NCBI GenBank assembly: GCA_034180455.1
Contig: JAXFOG010000002.1
Coordinates: 71,148-135,147, forward strand
Source of the DNA: JAAZPT01 sp034180455
GTDB taxonomy: Bacteria; Bacillota; Clostridia; Christensenellales; Aristaeellaceae
DNA length: 64,000 nt
Reading direction: 5' to 3'
Shown: one piece after another, positions 8,080 through 16,939 of the stretch
Numbering within the stretch: position 1 is the stretch's first letter
Layout: the number at the start of each line of letters is the position of its first letter
Position numbers and translations under genes: made by a program
Notes under the pieces: generated by a model
Seen by the model: only the letters and a program-made list of their open reading frames with translations
Told to the model about the DNA's origin: nothing
Databases searched by the model: none

Positions 8080-8978
8080 TAGAAAATAAGTATCTAGCAA
8101 ATATAGCTACAGAAAAAGTCAATGTTAACTCTGAAAATATTGACTCGCTTGATGGTGAGGGCATAGCGAAACTAATGAATGCTGCAGATGCTGAAACAAT
8201 TTCTGCAGTAGCCTCTGCAACAAGTCAAATTGGGAAAGCCATAGACAATGTTGCTCAAGCCTTCAACAATGGTGGTAGACTGATATATATGGGTGCTGGT
8301 ACAAGTGGAAGGCTTGGAGTGCTGGATGCCTCAGAATGTCCACCCACATTTAGTGCTGATCCAGAAATGGTTGTTGGAATTATTGCTGGTGGAGATACAG
8401 CATTGAGATATGCTGTTGAGGGAGCCGAAGATAGTTTAGAACTAGCAATAGAGGATTTGAAAAATATAAAATTATCTAATAAAGATGTTGTGTGCGCAAT
8501 AAGTGCAAGTGGCTATGCACCATATTGTGTTTCAGCCTTAGACTATGCCAAAAGCATAGGTGCAACAGCAATTAGTTTATCATGCAATAAAAATGCTAGA
8601 ATTTCTGAATATGCTGATATTGCAATAGAGGTACCCACAGGCTCAGAAGTGCTTTCTGGATCAACAAGACTTAAAGCAGGTACAGCTACCAAGATGGTTC
8701 TAAACATGCTAAGTACTGGAGCTATGATTCGCATAGGGAAAAGCTATAAAAACATCATGGTAGATCTCAAGCCTAGTAATGATAAGCTTAAAGATAGATC
8801 AATAAGGCTTATTATGTATGCTCTTAAGATTGATAGGGAGTCAGCTGAAGCAGCATATAGATCTGCAGGTAACAATATTAAAGTAGCATTGGTTATGAAT
8901 ATGGCATCATGCTCAAAAGAAGAAGCACAGCAAAGGCTTGCAGCAGCAAAGGGCTTTGTTTCAAAGGCAATAGAATAA
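8076..8978 (+). CDS. murQ: N-acetylmuramic acid 6-phosphate etherase
   Basis: A 300-residue MurQ. It removes the lactyl ether from MurNAc-6-phosphate to give GlcNAc-6-phosphate and D-lactate in cell-wall recycling. The SIS sugar-isomerase fold shows GAGTSGRLGVLDASECPPTF at about residues 70-90, containing the catalytic Glu region, and GSTRLKAGTATKMVLNML at about 195-215. The start overlaps yitT by four bases. A BadF-type kinase, sugar ABC transporter and glmM lie within 13 kb, consistent with amino-sugar use. A terminator follows at 9018. Confidence 0.95.
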   Translation: MIENKYLANIATEKVNVNSENIDSLDGEGIAKLMNAADAETISAVASATSQIGKAIDNVAQAFNNGGRLIYMGAGTSGRLGVLDASECPPTFSADPEMVVGIIAGGDTALRYAVEGAEDSLELAIEDLKNIKLSNKDVVCAISASGYAPYCVSALDYAKSIGATAISLSCNKNARISEYADIAIEVPTGSEVLSGSTRLKAGTATKMVLNMLSTGAMIRIGKSYKNIMVDLKPSNDKLKDRSIRLIMYALKIDRESAEAAYRSAGNNIKVALVMNMASCSKEEAQQRLAAAKGFVSKAIE

Positions 8979-9017
8979 GCAGCTTTAATATACAAATTCT
9001 AATAAAAAGACATCTAT

Positions 9018-9051
9018 AGCTTAAATAAAATATTTTATTTAAGCTTTTTTT
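9018..9051 (+). terminator. Terminator after murQ
   Basis: A 28-base perfect palindrome (AGCTTAAATAAAAT and its complement) is followed by TTTTTTTATA. Confidence 0.8.
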
Positions 9052-9106
9052 ATAGAATGAGAATAGTAATAACATATTAAATGTTAGCCAAAAAGCCATA
9101 TTCGAA

Positions 9107-9135
9107 TTGACAACACTGATAAATAATGTTATTCT
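9107..9135 (+). promoter_or_regulatory. Promoter of the hypB/hypA-containing operon
   Basis: TTGACA at 9107-9112, 17-base spacer and TATTCT at 9130-9135. It is the only obvious promoter ahead of the four-gene run 9203-14083. Confidence 0.65.
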
Positions 9136-9156
9136 ATAAACAATATTATTTACAAG

Positions 9157-9205
9157 AAAGGAGATTATAATTTACAAACTTTGTAAATTATAATGTACAC
9201 GTATG
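9157..9205 (+). promoter_or_regulatory. Ribosome-binding site separated from the start codon by a perfect inverted repeat
   Basis: AAAGGAG lies at 9157-9163. It is followed at once by two 15-base perfect complementary arms (9164-9178 and 9180-9194) around one central base. The start ATG at 9203 is 8 bases beyond the right arm. No start codon in the gene's frame lies nearer the ribosome-binding site (TAA at 9191). When the hairpin forms, the two signals become correctly spaced, so it could be a translational switch; it could equally be a protein-binding operator. Confidence 0.6.
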
Positions 9206-10240
9206 TTGTTTCAAGTTTATGGCGATGCATCAGCATATCAGCTTTTAGGTTGGATACTTGTATTTGCCGGGTTAATTATTACCAATGAAATTCAGCGCAG
9301 AAGTAAGGCTGGAGGATATACATTTTTCTACATTATACCGATAGCTCTTACTATTTATTTTGTTGCAATACAAATTGGAGCAAATAATGGATCAGAGTGG
9401 GCGCTAAATAACCAGACCTATAAGAATATGAATAGCTGGTTCCACTATGCAAAGCTTTATGCTGCAACAGCTGGCTGCATAGGATTTATGTGGCTTAAAT
9501 ATAAGCAAGGATTAGGTAAAAAAGACTGGTTTAAACCCTATCCTTTCATCATAGTCGCAATCAATATTCTTATTGCGGTTTGTTCAGATTTTGAAAGTGC
9601 AATAAATGGATATAAAGCTTTGCAAACTGAAGGTTCAAGATGGTGGCTTTCATCAGAAGGCGTATGGCTTTATGGTGGATGGTGGAATATTGCAAACGGC
9701 GTTGCTGGATTGATAAATATTGTATGCATGACAGGCTGGTGGGGCATTTATTCTTCAAAGAAACAAGATGATATGCTTTGGCCGGATATGACCTGGATGT
9801 ATATATTGGCTTATGATATCTGGAATTTTGAGTACACATATCTTAATTTGCCAACACACGCATGGTATTGTGGATTTGCTTTGTTACTTGCTCCTACAGC
9901 AGCTGCTATGTTCTGGAACAAAGGTGGCTGGATACAAAATAGAGCAAACACCTTGGCAACATGGTGTATGTTTGCACAAATTTTCCCATTATTCCAAGAC
10001 CAAGGAAAATTTGCTGTATTACCAGTTATGTATGCAGATGGATTTATGAACCCAGCTGTTCGTCCTACAGCAGTTGCTCCACAGGCAATGGGATTAATCG
10101 CAGTTCTTTCAGTGCTTGTTAACTTAGCAGTATTCGCATCAATAATTAAAAGAGCAAAGAAAAACAATGTTAATCCTTACAAGCAAGAAGTTTGGACAGG
10201 TACAAGAGACTTTGAAGAAGCCATGTCAAGGGCTGAATAA
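9203..10240 (+). CDS. Multi-pass membrane protein, DUF5692-like
   Basis: A 345-residue integral membrane protein with about eight to nine hydrophobic helices and unusually many tryptophans (for example SRWWLSSEGVWLYGGWWNIA). It resembles proteins labelled DUF5692, a family without known function; that name is from memory and is the least certain part of this call. It starts an operon with hypB, a large iron-sulfur flavoprotein and hypA, separated by 22-27 bases or less. That context suggests a membrane partner for a nickel- or redox-linked process, for instance a permease or membrane anchor, but the sequence alone does not show which. Its ribosome-binding site is set back behind a hairpin. 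Confidence 0.7.
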   Translation: MLFQVYGDASAYQLLGWILVFAGLIITNEIQRRSKAGGYTFFYIIPIALTIYFVAIQIGANNGSEWALNNQTYKNMNSWFHYAKLYAATAGCIGFMWLKYKQGLGKKDWFKPYPFIIVAINILIAVCSDFESAINGYKALQTEGSRWWLSSEGVWLYGGWWNIANGVAGLINIVCMTGWWGIYSSKKQDDMLWPDMTWMYILAYDIWNFEYTYLNLPTHAWYCGFALLLAPTAAAMFWNKGGWIQNRANTLATWCMFAQIFPLFQDQGKFAVLPVMYADGFMNPAVRPTAVAPQAMGLIAVLSVLVNLAVFASIIKRAKKNNVNPYKQEVWTGTRDFEEAMSRAE

Positions 10241-10267
10241 CAACTGGATTTACATATAGGAGGGCAC

Positions 10268-10936
10268 ATGTCTAAGGTAAGAGTAATAGAAGTAAAACAA
10301 AGCGTTTATGCAAGTAATGATGAAAGAGCGAGCAAATTAAGAAAAGAGCTTAAAGATAGAGGTATATTTTTGCTTAACCTTATGTCTTCGCCTGGATCGG
10401 GAAAAACTACAACGCTAAAGCAAACTATAAAATTATTAAAAGATAAGCATTCGATAGGGGTAATGGAAGCCGATATAGATTCGGATGTTGATGCTGTTTC
10501 TATTGCCGAAACTGGTGTGAAGGTTATTCAACTTCACACCGGAGGCATGTGCCACCTAGATGCAGAAATGACCCGTCAAGGGTTTGATTCTTTGGAGTCA
10601 AATGGAATAGAGCTTGCAATATTAGAAAACGTAGGAAACCTTGTATGTCCAGCCGAATTTGATACTGGATCAAGCAAAAATGCTATGATTTTATCGGTAC
10701 CAGAGGGTGATGATAAACCACTTAAGTACCCACTTATGTTTTCTATTTGCGATGTCGTTTTAATAAATAAGATAGATGTTATTCCATATTTTGATTTTGA
10801 TATGGAAAAATGTATAAAAAACATAAAGATGAGAAATCCTAATGCTAAAATAATTCCTATTTCAGCAAAAACTGGAGAAGGAATATCAGAATTTGCAAAT
10901 TGGCTATCTTCTGAAATAGAAGAGTGGAACAAATAA
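10268..10936 (+). CDS. hypB: HypB-like GTPase, nickel insertion
   Basis: A 222-residue HypB of the SIMIBI GTPase class. The P-loop reads SSPGSGKTT at about residues 41-49, with NKID near 160 and the metal-site residues in GGMCHLDAE (about 92-100) and VCPAEFD (about 126-132). The His-rich or CxxCGC N-terminal extension found in some HypB proteins is absent. HypB uses GTP hydrolysis with HypA to deliver nickel to [NiFe]-hydrogenase. No hydrogenase gene or hypCDEF is in the window, so the client is unknown. RBS TAGGAGGG is well placed. Confidence 0.92.
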   Translation: MSKVRVIEVKQSVYASNDERASKLRKELKDRGIFLLNLMSSPGSGKTTTLKQTIKLLKDKHSIGVMEADIDSDVDAVSIAETGVKVIQLHTGGMCHLDAEMTRQGFDSLESNGIELAILENVGNLVCPAEFDTGSSKNAMILSVPEGDDKPLKYPLMFSICDVVLINKIDVIPYFDFDMEKCIKNIKMRNPNAKIIPISAKTGEGISEFANWLSSEIEEWNK

Positions 10937-10962
10937 ACTAATTTACATGTGTGAGGAATAAA

Positions 10963-13734
10963 ATGTCAATAAAGCCTGATTATGTTAAAGATGATGGTCC
11001 TATAAGAGAGCCTATTGTTAAACTTGGAAAAATGATTACCGATAGAGTTCCTCAAAAGTTAGGACTCAAAAAAATCACAAAGGATGATCCTGAGTATTGG
11101 GGCCTTGCTCCTTTAGCAACCGATGAAGAAGCACTACTTGCTCTTAAAATGGGTGTAAGAAAACCAAAAACATTTAAACAAATCCAGGAATTATCAGGTA
11201 TTGAAACAGATAAACTTACCGAGATGCTGGATCATATGTCTTATACGGGAGTTCTTGAATATAATTGGGAAAATCTTGATGGCAAAAATCCTAATAATGA
11301 AAAGCGTTGGATTGTGCCAATGTTCGTACCAGGAATTGGCGAGTTCTGCAATATGAATCAGGAACTTTTAAACGAGCACCCAGAGCTTGGAAAGTTTTTT
11401 GACAACATGACACGCCTTCCACTTGAAAAGATAACTCCTATGGTACCTCCAGGTGGAGCAGGAATTGGAATGCATGTTATTCCTGTAGAAAAGTCTATAT
11501 CTATGGAAGATAAGTCAGTACCAGTAGAGCATATATCTCATTGGCTAGATAAATATGATGGAAAATATGCTGCCAGTCCATGTTCATGCAGAATGTCAAG
11601 AAAAACTTTTGATGAAGGATGTGCAGACGATCATAACGATTGGTGTATTGCAGTAGGCGATATGGCAGACTATGTAGTAGAAACACAAAAAGGTGGTCGC
11701 TATATTGATAAAGAGGAAGCACTTAAAATAATTAAGCAAGCTGAAGACAATGGCTATGTACATCAGATAACAAATATAGATGGCGAAGAAAAAATATTTG
11801 CAATTTGTAACTGCAATGTTAATGTTTGCTATGCTTTACGTACATCTCAACTCTTTAATACGCCGAATATGTCTAGATCTGCTTATGTTGCAAAGGTTAA
11901 GAAAGATAATTGTGTAGCATGTGGAAGATGTGTAGAGTATTGCCCAGCAGGAGCAGTAAAGCTAGGGCAAAAGCTTTGTAAAAAAGATGGTAGCGAGGTA
12001 AAGTATCCAAAGCAGATTCTCCCCAGTGAAAGAAAATGGGGCCCTGAAATGTGGAATGAAAATTATAGGGATACAAATAGAATAAACTGCTATGATACAG
12101 GTACTGCACCATGTAAAACAGCATGCCCTGCACATATTGCTGTGCAAGGTTACATTAAGATGGCTGCACAGGGTAGATATCAGGATGCATTGGCATTAAT
12201 TAAGAAGAACAATCCACTACCTGCCGTATGTGGTAGAATTTGCAATAGAGTATGTGAAGATGAATGCACTAGGGGAGATATTGATAGTCCTGTTGCAATT
12301 GATGAAATCAAAAGGTTTATTGCCGAGCAGGATATGAACAGTGATACTAGATATATTCCAGAAAAAGTAGTCCCTTCCGTAAAAGGTTACTTTGATGAAA
12401 AAGTTGCAATAATTGGAGCTGGTCCTGCTGGACTTAGCTGTGCCTATTATCTTGCAGAAATGGGATATTCACCTACTATTTTTGAAAAAGATAATAAACC
12501 AGGTGGAATGTTGACCTATGGAATCCCACCATATAAATTAGAAAAAGACTTGATTTTTTCCGAAATAGATATAATCAAGGAAATGGGTGTAGAAATCAAA
12601 ACTGGCGTTGAGGTTGGAAAAGATATTACCATAGATCAGCTTAGAGAGCAAGGATTTAAGGCTTTTTATGTTGCAATTGGATGCTGTGGTGGAAGAAAAT
12701 TAGGAATTGAGAATGAAGATGCCGATGGCGTTATGACTGCAGTTGAATTTTTGCATACTGTAACACAGGAAGAAAAATATGAACTCAAAGGAGATGTGGT
12801 TGTCATTGGTGGAGGTAATGTTGCAATTGATGCAGCAAGATCCTCAAAAAGATGTGCCGATGATTCCTTCTCTGTAAATATGTTTTGCTTGGAGTCAAAG
12901 GATATAATGCCCGCTAGTCTAGAAGAAATTGACGAAGCAGAAGAAGACGGAGTTAAAATCAATCCTGGCTGGGGTCCAAAAGAAATCTTGGTAGAAAATG
13001 GGCAAGTAACCGGTGTTGTTTTTAAACGTTGCATAAGTGTTTTTGATGAAAATAATAAGTTTGCACCAAAGTTTGATGAGAATGATTGCATTACAGTGCC
13101 TTGTAAACATATTATTCTATCAGTAGGTCAGTCAATAGAGTGGGGAAATCTGCTTGATGGTAGCAATGTAAAGCTAGGAAGGGGCAACGTTGCTCTTGCT
13201 GATAAAATTACTTATCAAACTGATGAACCTGATATTTTTGTTGGTGGAGATGTTTATACAGGCCCAAGCTTTGCTATAAATGCCATAGCAGCAGGAAAGC
13301 AAGGAGCAGTATCAATCCATAGATTTGTTCAACCTCATTCTTCTTTAACAATAGGTCGTAACAAATATCAGTTTAAAACTTTTGATAAAGATGATTTAAG
13401 TTATTCAGACTATGATACTGCAGGCAGGCAAGCACATGGCATGAATCCTAAAATTTCATATAAAAAATCCTTCAAAGACGCTACCATTACATTTACTGAG
13501 GAGCAGCTTAAAACTGAAACTTCAAGATGCCTTTCATGTGGTGCAGCAATAGTTGATGAGAACAAATGTATAGGCTGTGGACTCTGTACAACTAAATGCG
13601 AGTTTGATGCTATACACATGTATAGGGATTATCCTGAATGTTCTCAGATGCGTAAATCCGAGGACAAGTTAAAGTATATTCTCCCTTATGCTGCAAAGCA
13701 GGCTATTAAAATAAAATTTAAACGGAATAAATAA
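10963..13734 (+). CDS. Large iron-sulfur flavoprotein, GltD-like NAD(P)H oxidoreductase with extra N-terminal iron-sulfur module
   Basis: A 923-residue protein with this order: a helical N-terminal part (1-110); a cysteine-rich module with PCSCRMSRK near 206 and CNCNVNVC near 281; a ferredoxin 4Fe-4S motif CVACGRCVEYCP at about 316-330; a GltD-type iron-sulfur segment (CKTACPAHIAVQGYI near 383 and CGRICNRVCEDEC near 425); an FAD fold GAGPAGLSCAYYL near 485; a nucleotide fold GGGNVAIDAARS near 615; and a C-terminal ferredoxin with CIGCGLCTTKCEFDA near 868. The back two-thirds matches the small subunit of glutamate synthase and NfnB-type enzymes. It probably passes electrons between NAD(P)H and a ferredoxin-like partner. 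It sits between hypB and hypA. ATG 10963 is chosen over GTG 10951 because GTGAGGA lies between them. Confidence 0.85.
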   Translation: MSIKPDYVKDDGPIREPIVKLGKMITDRVPQKLGLKKITKDDPEYWGLAPLATDEEALLALKMGVRKPKTFKQIQELSGIETDKLTEMLDHMSYTGVLEYNWENLDGKNPNNEKRWIVPMFVPGIGEFCNMNQELLNEHPELGKFFDNMTRLPLEKITPMVPPGGAGIGMHVIPVEKSISMEDKSVPVEHISHWLDKYDGKYAASPCSCRMSRKTFDEGCADDHNDWCIAVGDMADYVVETQKGGRYIDKEEALKIIKQAEDNGYVHQITNIDGEEKIFAICNCNVNVCYALRTSQLFNTPNMSRSAYVAKVKKDNCVACGRCVEYCPAGAVKLGQKLCKKDGSEVKYPKQILPSERKWGPEMWNENYRDTNRINCYDTGTAPCKTACPAHIAVQGYIKMAAQGRYQDALALIKKNNPLPAVCGRICNRVCEDECTRGDIDSPVAIDEIKRFIAEQDMNSDTRYIPEKVVPSVKGYFDEKVAIIGAGPAGLSCAYYLAEMGYSPTIFEKDNKPGGMLTYGIPPYKLEKDLIFSEIDIIKEMGVEIKTGVEVGKDITIDQLREQGFKAFYVAIGCCGGRKLGIENEDADGVMTAVEFLHTVTQEEKYELKGDVVVIGGGNVAIDAARSSKRCADDSFSVNMFCLESKDIMPASLEEIDEAEEDGVKINPGWGPKEILVENGQVTGVVFKRCISVFDENNKFAPKFDENDCITVPCKHIILSVGQSIEWGNLLDGSNVKLGRGNVALADKITYQTDEPDIFVGGDVYTGPSFAINAIAAGKQGAVSIHRFVQPHSSLTIGRNKYQFKTFDKDDLSYSDYDTAGRQAHGMNPKISYKKSFKDATITFTEEQLKTETSRCLSCGAAIVDENKCIGCGLCTTKCEFDAIHMYRDYPECSQMRKSEDKLKYILPYAAKQAIKIKFKRNK

Positions 13735-13735
13735 T

Positions 13736-14083
13736 ATGCATGAATTAGGGGTTGTATTTTATATACTTGACGATCTTGAAAAGCTTGCTAAAGAGAATGA
13801 TATACATAAAATAAATAGCGTTACATTGCAGATTGGAGAAGTTTCTTCTGTAATACCATCATATATTTCAAGTTGTTTTAAATGGGCGACAGACAAACGA
13901 GATCTTTTTTCAGGTGCTGAGCTCAAAATTGAAACAATTGATGCTATTACTCATTGTGATTCTTGTGGATGCGAGTATCCTACAGTAAAACATGGAAAGA
14001 AATGTCCAAACTGCAATAGTGAAAACACATGGCTATTACAAGGAAATGAATTCTTGATCAAAGAAATAGAAGCCGAAGAATAA
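13736..14083 (+). CDS. hypA: HypA-like nickel metallochaperone
   Basis: A 115-residue HypA. It begins MHE, the nickel-binding N-terminus, and has the structural zinc site CDSCG (about residues 74-77) and CPNCNS (about 90-93). It starts one base after the flavoprotein stop, so it is co-translated with it. HypA normally works with HypB to hand nickel to hydrogenase or urease; neither is in the window. The C-terminus ends in an acidic tail. A strong terminator follows. Confidence 0.93.
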   Translation: MHELGVVFYILDDLEKLAKENDIHKINSVTLQIGEVSSVIPSYISSCFKWATDKRDLFSGAELKIETIDAITHCDSCGCEYPTVKHGKKCPNCNSENTWLLQGNEFLIKEIEAEE

Positions 14084-14084
14084 A

Positions 14085-14120
14085 AAAATACATTTAGCTT
14101 ATAACAGCTAAATGTATTTT
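14085..14120. terminator. Bidirectional terminator between hypA and the kinase gene
   Basis: 15-base arms AAAATACATTTAGCT and AGCTAAATGTATTTT with a 6-base loop, followed by TATTTTATTT on plus and by T runs on minus. It ends the hyp operon and probably the converging sugar-kinase operon as well. Confidence 0.8.
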
Positions 14121-14211
14121 TATTTTATTTAATATTTATAAACTTTTAAGAATAACAAAAACTATCTATAAAATGTTACGACTTATAATTATCTCAAAAT
14201 AGCATTTTAAA

Positions 14212-15102
14212 CTATATTCTTGCTAGCATACATGCTCCATATTCAGCACTGGCTTTTGCTTGTATCGGTTTTACTCCTAATGGAGTTATTTTTTCTATAA
14301 GCTTTTGCCTAAATTCATTATTTTTTTCAAGAACGCCTCCTGCAAGAACTATTTCATTATTTTGTAGGGGCATATTTTGTATTATTGATTGTACTAGCAA
14401 TGTAAGCTCATATATTGCCTTTTCAATAATATCTTTAGCAAGCAAATCTCCTTGTGCAGCCATATCGAACACTAACGGACAAGCTTTAGCAATAGTAGCC
14501 TTATCAAAGTTTTTATGAAGCATTGCAATAAATTCATTGGGTTGATTTAGTTCAAAGAAATCGACCAAAGAATAAATCATATTGCTTTTAATATCTCTTT
14601 GCTCAAGTGATTTATAGGAACGCTTTATAGCTTCATACGCAATCCATAGAGCAGATCCTTCATCTCCAAGCATATATCCAAGGCCTCCGCTACGTGCAAG
14701 TTTTCCTTCTCTATTTCTAGCAAACGCAACAGACCCTGTTCCAGCTATCAGACAGTATCCTTCATATGCTTGCAAACCACCTATTAGCATAATTTCAGCG
14801 TCTGTACATAATTTTATTTTTGCATTTGGACATATTGACTTAAGGACTTTATAAAAAAATTCTTTTTCATCTTTTCTATCAAGCCCTGCTGATCCTATAC
14901 AACATGAGATAATTTCAATCGGCTCTATTTTAAATTTTTCACATGTACTTTTAATCAAATTTTTTAAATTGTACTCAACAGTTTCTGCTCCAACGGAGTA
15001 AATATTTGTGCTAGACCCAATTGCTTCTGCAAACAGATTACCTTTCTCATCTTCCAGCCTTATGCGTGAATTGGTGCCTCCACCATCTATTCCAAATATC
15101 AT
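14212..15102 (-). CDS. BadF/BadG-family kinase, probably N-acetylglucosamine kinase
   Basis: A 296-residue ASKHA-fold kinase. The phosphate-1 loop reads GIDGGGTNSRIRLED at residues 3-17, GCIGSAGLDR-like CCIGSAGLDRKDEK is near 67, and the phosphate-2 segment LIAGTGSVAFARN is near 117. LGYMLGDEGSALWIA near 141 is the hallmark of GlcNAc-kinase-type members. It would phosphorylate GlcNAc or a related amino sugar taken up by the ABC transporter whose permease gene ends 7 bases upstream. With murQ it fits cell-wall sugar salvage. Exact sugar is inferred. Confidence 0.85.
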   Translation of the reverse strand: MIFGIDGGGTNSRIRLEDEKGNLFAEAIGSSTNIYSVGAETVEYNLKNLIKSTCEKFKIEPIEIISCCIGSAGLDRKDEKEFFYKVLKSICPNAKIKLCTDAEIMLIGGLQAYEGYCLIAGTGSVAFARNREGKLARSGGLGYMLGDEGSALWIAYEAIKRSYKSLEQRDIKSNMIYSLVDFFELNQPNEFIAMLHKNFDKATIAKACPLVFDMAAQGDLLAKDIIEKAIYELTLLVQSIIQNMPLQNNEIVLAGGVLEKNNEFRQKLIEKITPLGVKPIQAKASAEYGACMLARI

Positions 15103-15109
15103 ATAATAC

Positions 15110-15964
15110 CTATTTTACAGCACCTGCTGTCATTCCTTCTATAAAGTATTTAGACATAAAAAGATACAATATTATCATTGGTACTATAGCAATGCACAAT
15201 CCTGTAAATAAAAGATCCCACTTCGTGCTATACTGACCTATAAAGTTTTGCAGTCCCAAAGGTAAAGTCTTGTATGAATTATCGCGTAAGAATACCAAAG
15301 GGAAGAAGAAATCATTCCAAATAGGTACTGCATTATATATAGTTACAAGAGCAATGCTCGGCATACATATTGGCATTATTATCTGACTGTATATCCTTAG
15401 CTCACTGCAACCATCTATTCTTGCTGCCTGTTCCAGTGCATCTGGAATTGTTTTCATAAATCCAGACAGTATAAATACTGTTGAAGGAGTTCCCATAGCT
15501 ATAAATACTAAAATTACTGATAGGGGATGGTTCATTATATTTAGCGTTTTCACTATCATAAAAAGGGGAATTACTGCAGCCTTTAGTGGTAGCATTATAC
15601 CACTAAGAAATAGCATATATGTGATTGTATTAAGCTTAAACTTATATCTTGAAAGGGCAAAAGCTGCCATTGATCCAAAAAGTATTACAAAAAACATTGA
15701 AATTAGTGTTATTATAAAGCTATTTAAGAAGTACCTTCCAAAATTTTGCTCAACCCATATATAACGATAGTTTTCAAAGCTGAATTCATTAGGCAAAGAT
15801 AAAGGAGTTCTAATTATATCTCTAGTGCTTTTAAATGAACTCATTATCATGTTGAATAAAGGATATAGTATTGCTATTATGTAGCCTACCATAATTATTT
15901 GTATCAGCACAATAAATATTTTTTTACCAGAAGAGGCATTTTTGAATCTCATATTGGTTATCAT
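15110..15964 (-). CDS. Sugar ABC transporter permease, MalG type
   Basis: A 284-residue membrane protein with six helices. The EAA loop that contacts the ATPase reads EQAARIDGCSELRIYSQIIM at about 190-210, typical of CUT1-family carbohydrate permeases. It overlaps the upstream permease gene by four bases and is followed 7 bases later by the kinase gene. No ATPase gene is present in the cluster, so a shared MsmX-like ATPase elsewhere probably powers it. Confidence 0.92.
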   Translation of the reverse strand: MITNMRFKNASSGKKIFIVLIQIIMVGYIIAILYPLFNMIMSSFKSTRDIIRTPLSLPNEFSFENYRYIWVEQNFGRYFLNSFIITLISMFFVILFGSMAAFALSRYKFKLNTITYMLFLSGIMLPLKAAVIPLFMIVKTLNIMNHPLSVILVFIAMGTPSTVFILSGFMKTIPDALEQAARIDGCSELRIYSQIIMPICMPSIALVTIYNAVPIWNDFFFPLVFLRDNSYKTLPLGLQNFIGQYSTKWDLLFTGLCIAIVPMIILYLFMSKYFIEGMTAGAVK

Positions 15965-16884
15965 AGTTTTACCTCTTTTCTGTTATTTATTATTATGCTC
16001 ATTATAGAAATAACAAATGTTAGTATATATATTATTACAGCTATAGCAGAACCCATACCTATTTCTGGAGCTCCACTGTCCACAGAGCCAAAAGCAGTTC
16101 TATAGAACAGAGTACTAATAGTGTCTGTCGCATAGTTTGGAGCACCATCAAGGCCAGTCATAGTATATATTTGCTCAAATACGTTCAGAGAACCTATTAT
16201 TGTAAGTACCATTATAATAGTAATTGTTGGTACAATTAGTGGTATTACTATTTTTTTAAACATCTGCCACTCGTTTGCTCCATCCAAGAAAGCAGCCTCA
16301 GTGCATTCCTGTGGAATATTATCAATAGCCGTCATAAATACTAGAGAGGGGAAACCTACCCATCTCCATATATTTACAGCTATGATAACGAATGTTGCTA
16401 TGCTGCCATCACCAAGCCATGCTCTTTTAAGATGTCCAAGTCCAACAGACTGAAGCATGTAATTTATCATGCCGTTTGGCCTAAGGTATAGGCCCCATAG
16501 AAAGCTTACTGCTATGATTGAAAAAAGCACAGGAACGAAGAAAACTCTTTTATAAAACTCTCCTCCAGCTATTTTTCTACTCATGCAGTATCCAAATAAC
16601 AAACCAAAAGAATTTTGTACTAAAGTTGTGCAACAAAACCACTTAAAATTATTGCCCAAAGCATTAAAGAACCTTACATTGTAAGGGTATGAGTGAAACA
16701 ACTTATAAAAGTTTTCAAATCCTATAAAATCAAGTTTAATAAGCTGGTTCCATGAAAAAAGGCTGTTAAACAATGACATAAAAAGCGGTAACAATATAAA
16801 TATTGATACTATGCTAAGACCTGGCAATATAAAAAAAACGATCCAAGCGTTTTTTATTAATTTCTTTTTAGATTTAGCGGTCAA
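15961..16884 (-). CDS. Sugar ABC transporter permease, MalF type
   Basis: A 307-residue membrane protein with about six helices and a charged N-terminus (MTAKSKKKLIKN). The EAA loop reads EAAFLDGANEWQMFKKIVIP at about 205-225. It forms the transmembrane channel with the MalG-type partner, whose start overlaps its stop. The ribosome-binding site AGGAGG lies within the short gap to the binding-protein gene. Confidence 0.92.
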   Translation of the reverse strand: MTAKSKKKLIKNAWIVFFILPGLSIVSIFILLPLFMSLFNSLFSWNQLIKLDFIGFENFYKLFHSYPYNVRFFNALGNNFKWFCCTTLVQNSFGLLFGYCMSRKIAGGEFYKRVFFVPVLFSIIAVSFLWGLYLRPNGMINYMLQSVGLGHLKRAWLGDGSIATFVIIAVNIWRWVGFPSLVFMTAIDNIPQECTEAAFLDGANEWQMFKKIVIPLIVPTITIIMVLTIIGSLNVFEQIYTMTGLDGAPNYATDTISTLFYRTAFGSVDSGAPEIGMGSAIAVIIYILTFVISIMSIIINNRKEVKL

Positions 16885-16939
16885 ACTATCCTCCTAAAAA
16901 GTGGAGGAGAATATCTCCTCCACTAATAGATATTAACGA

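Noticed and set aside
12666..13091. 141-residue minus-strand open frame
   Set aside because: Lies fully within the iron-sulfur flavoprotein in the opposite strand; no start signal.
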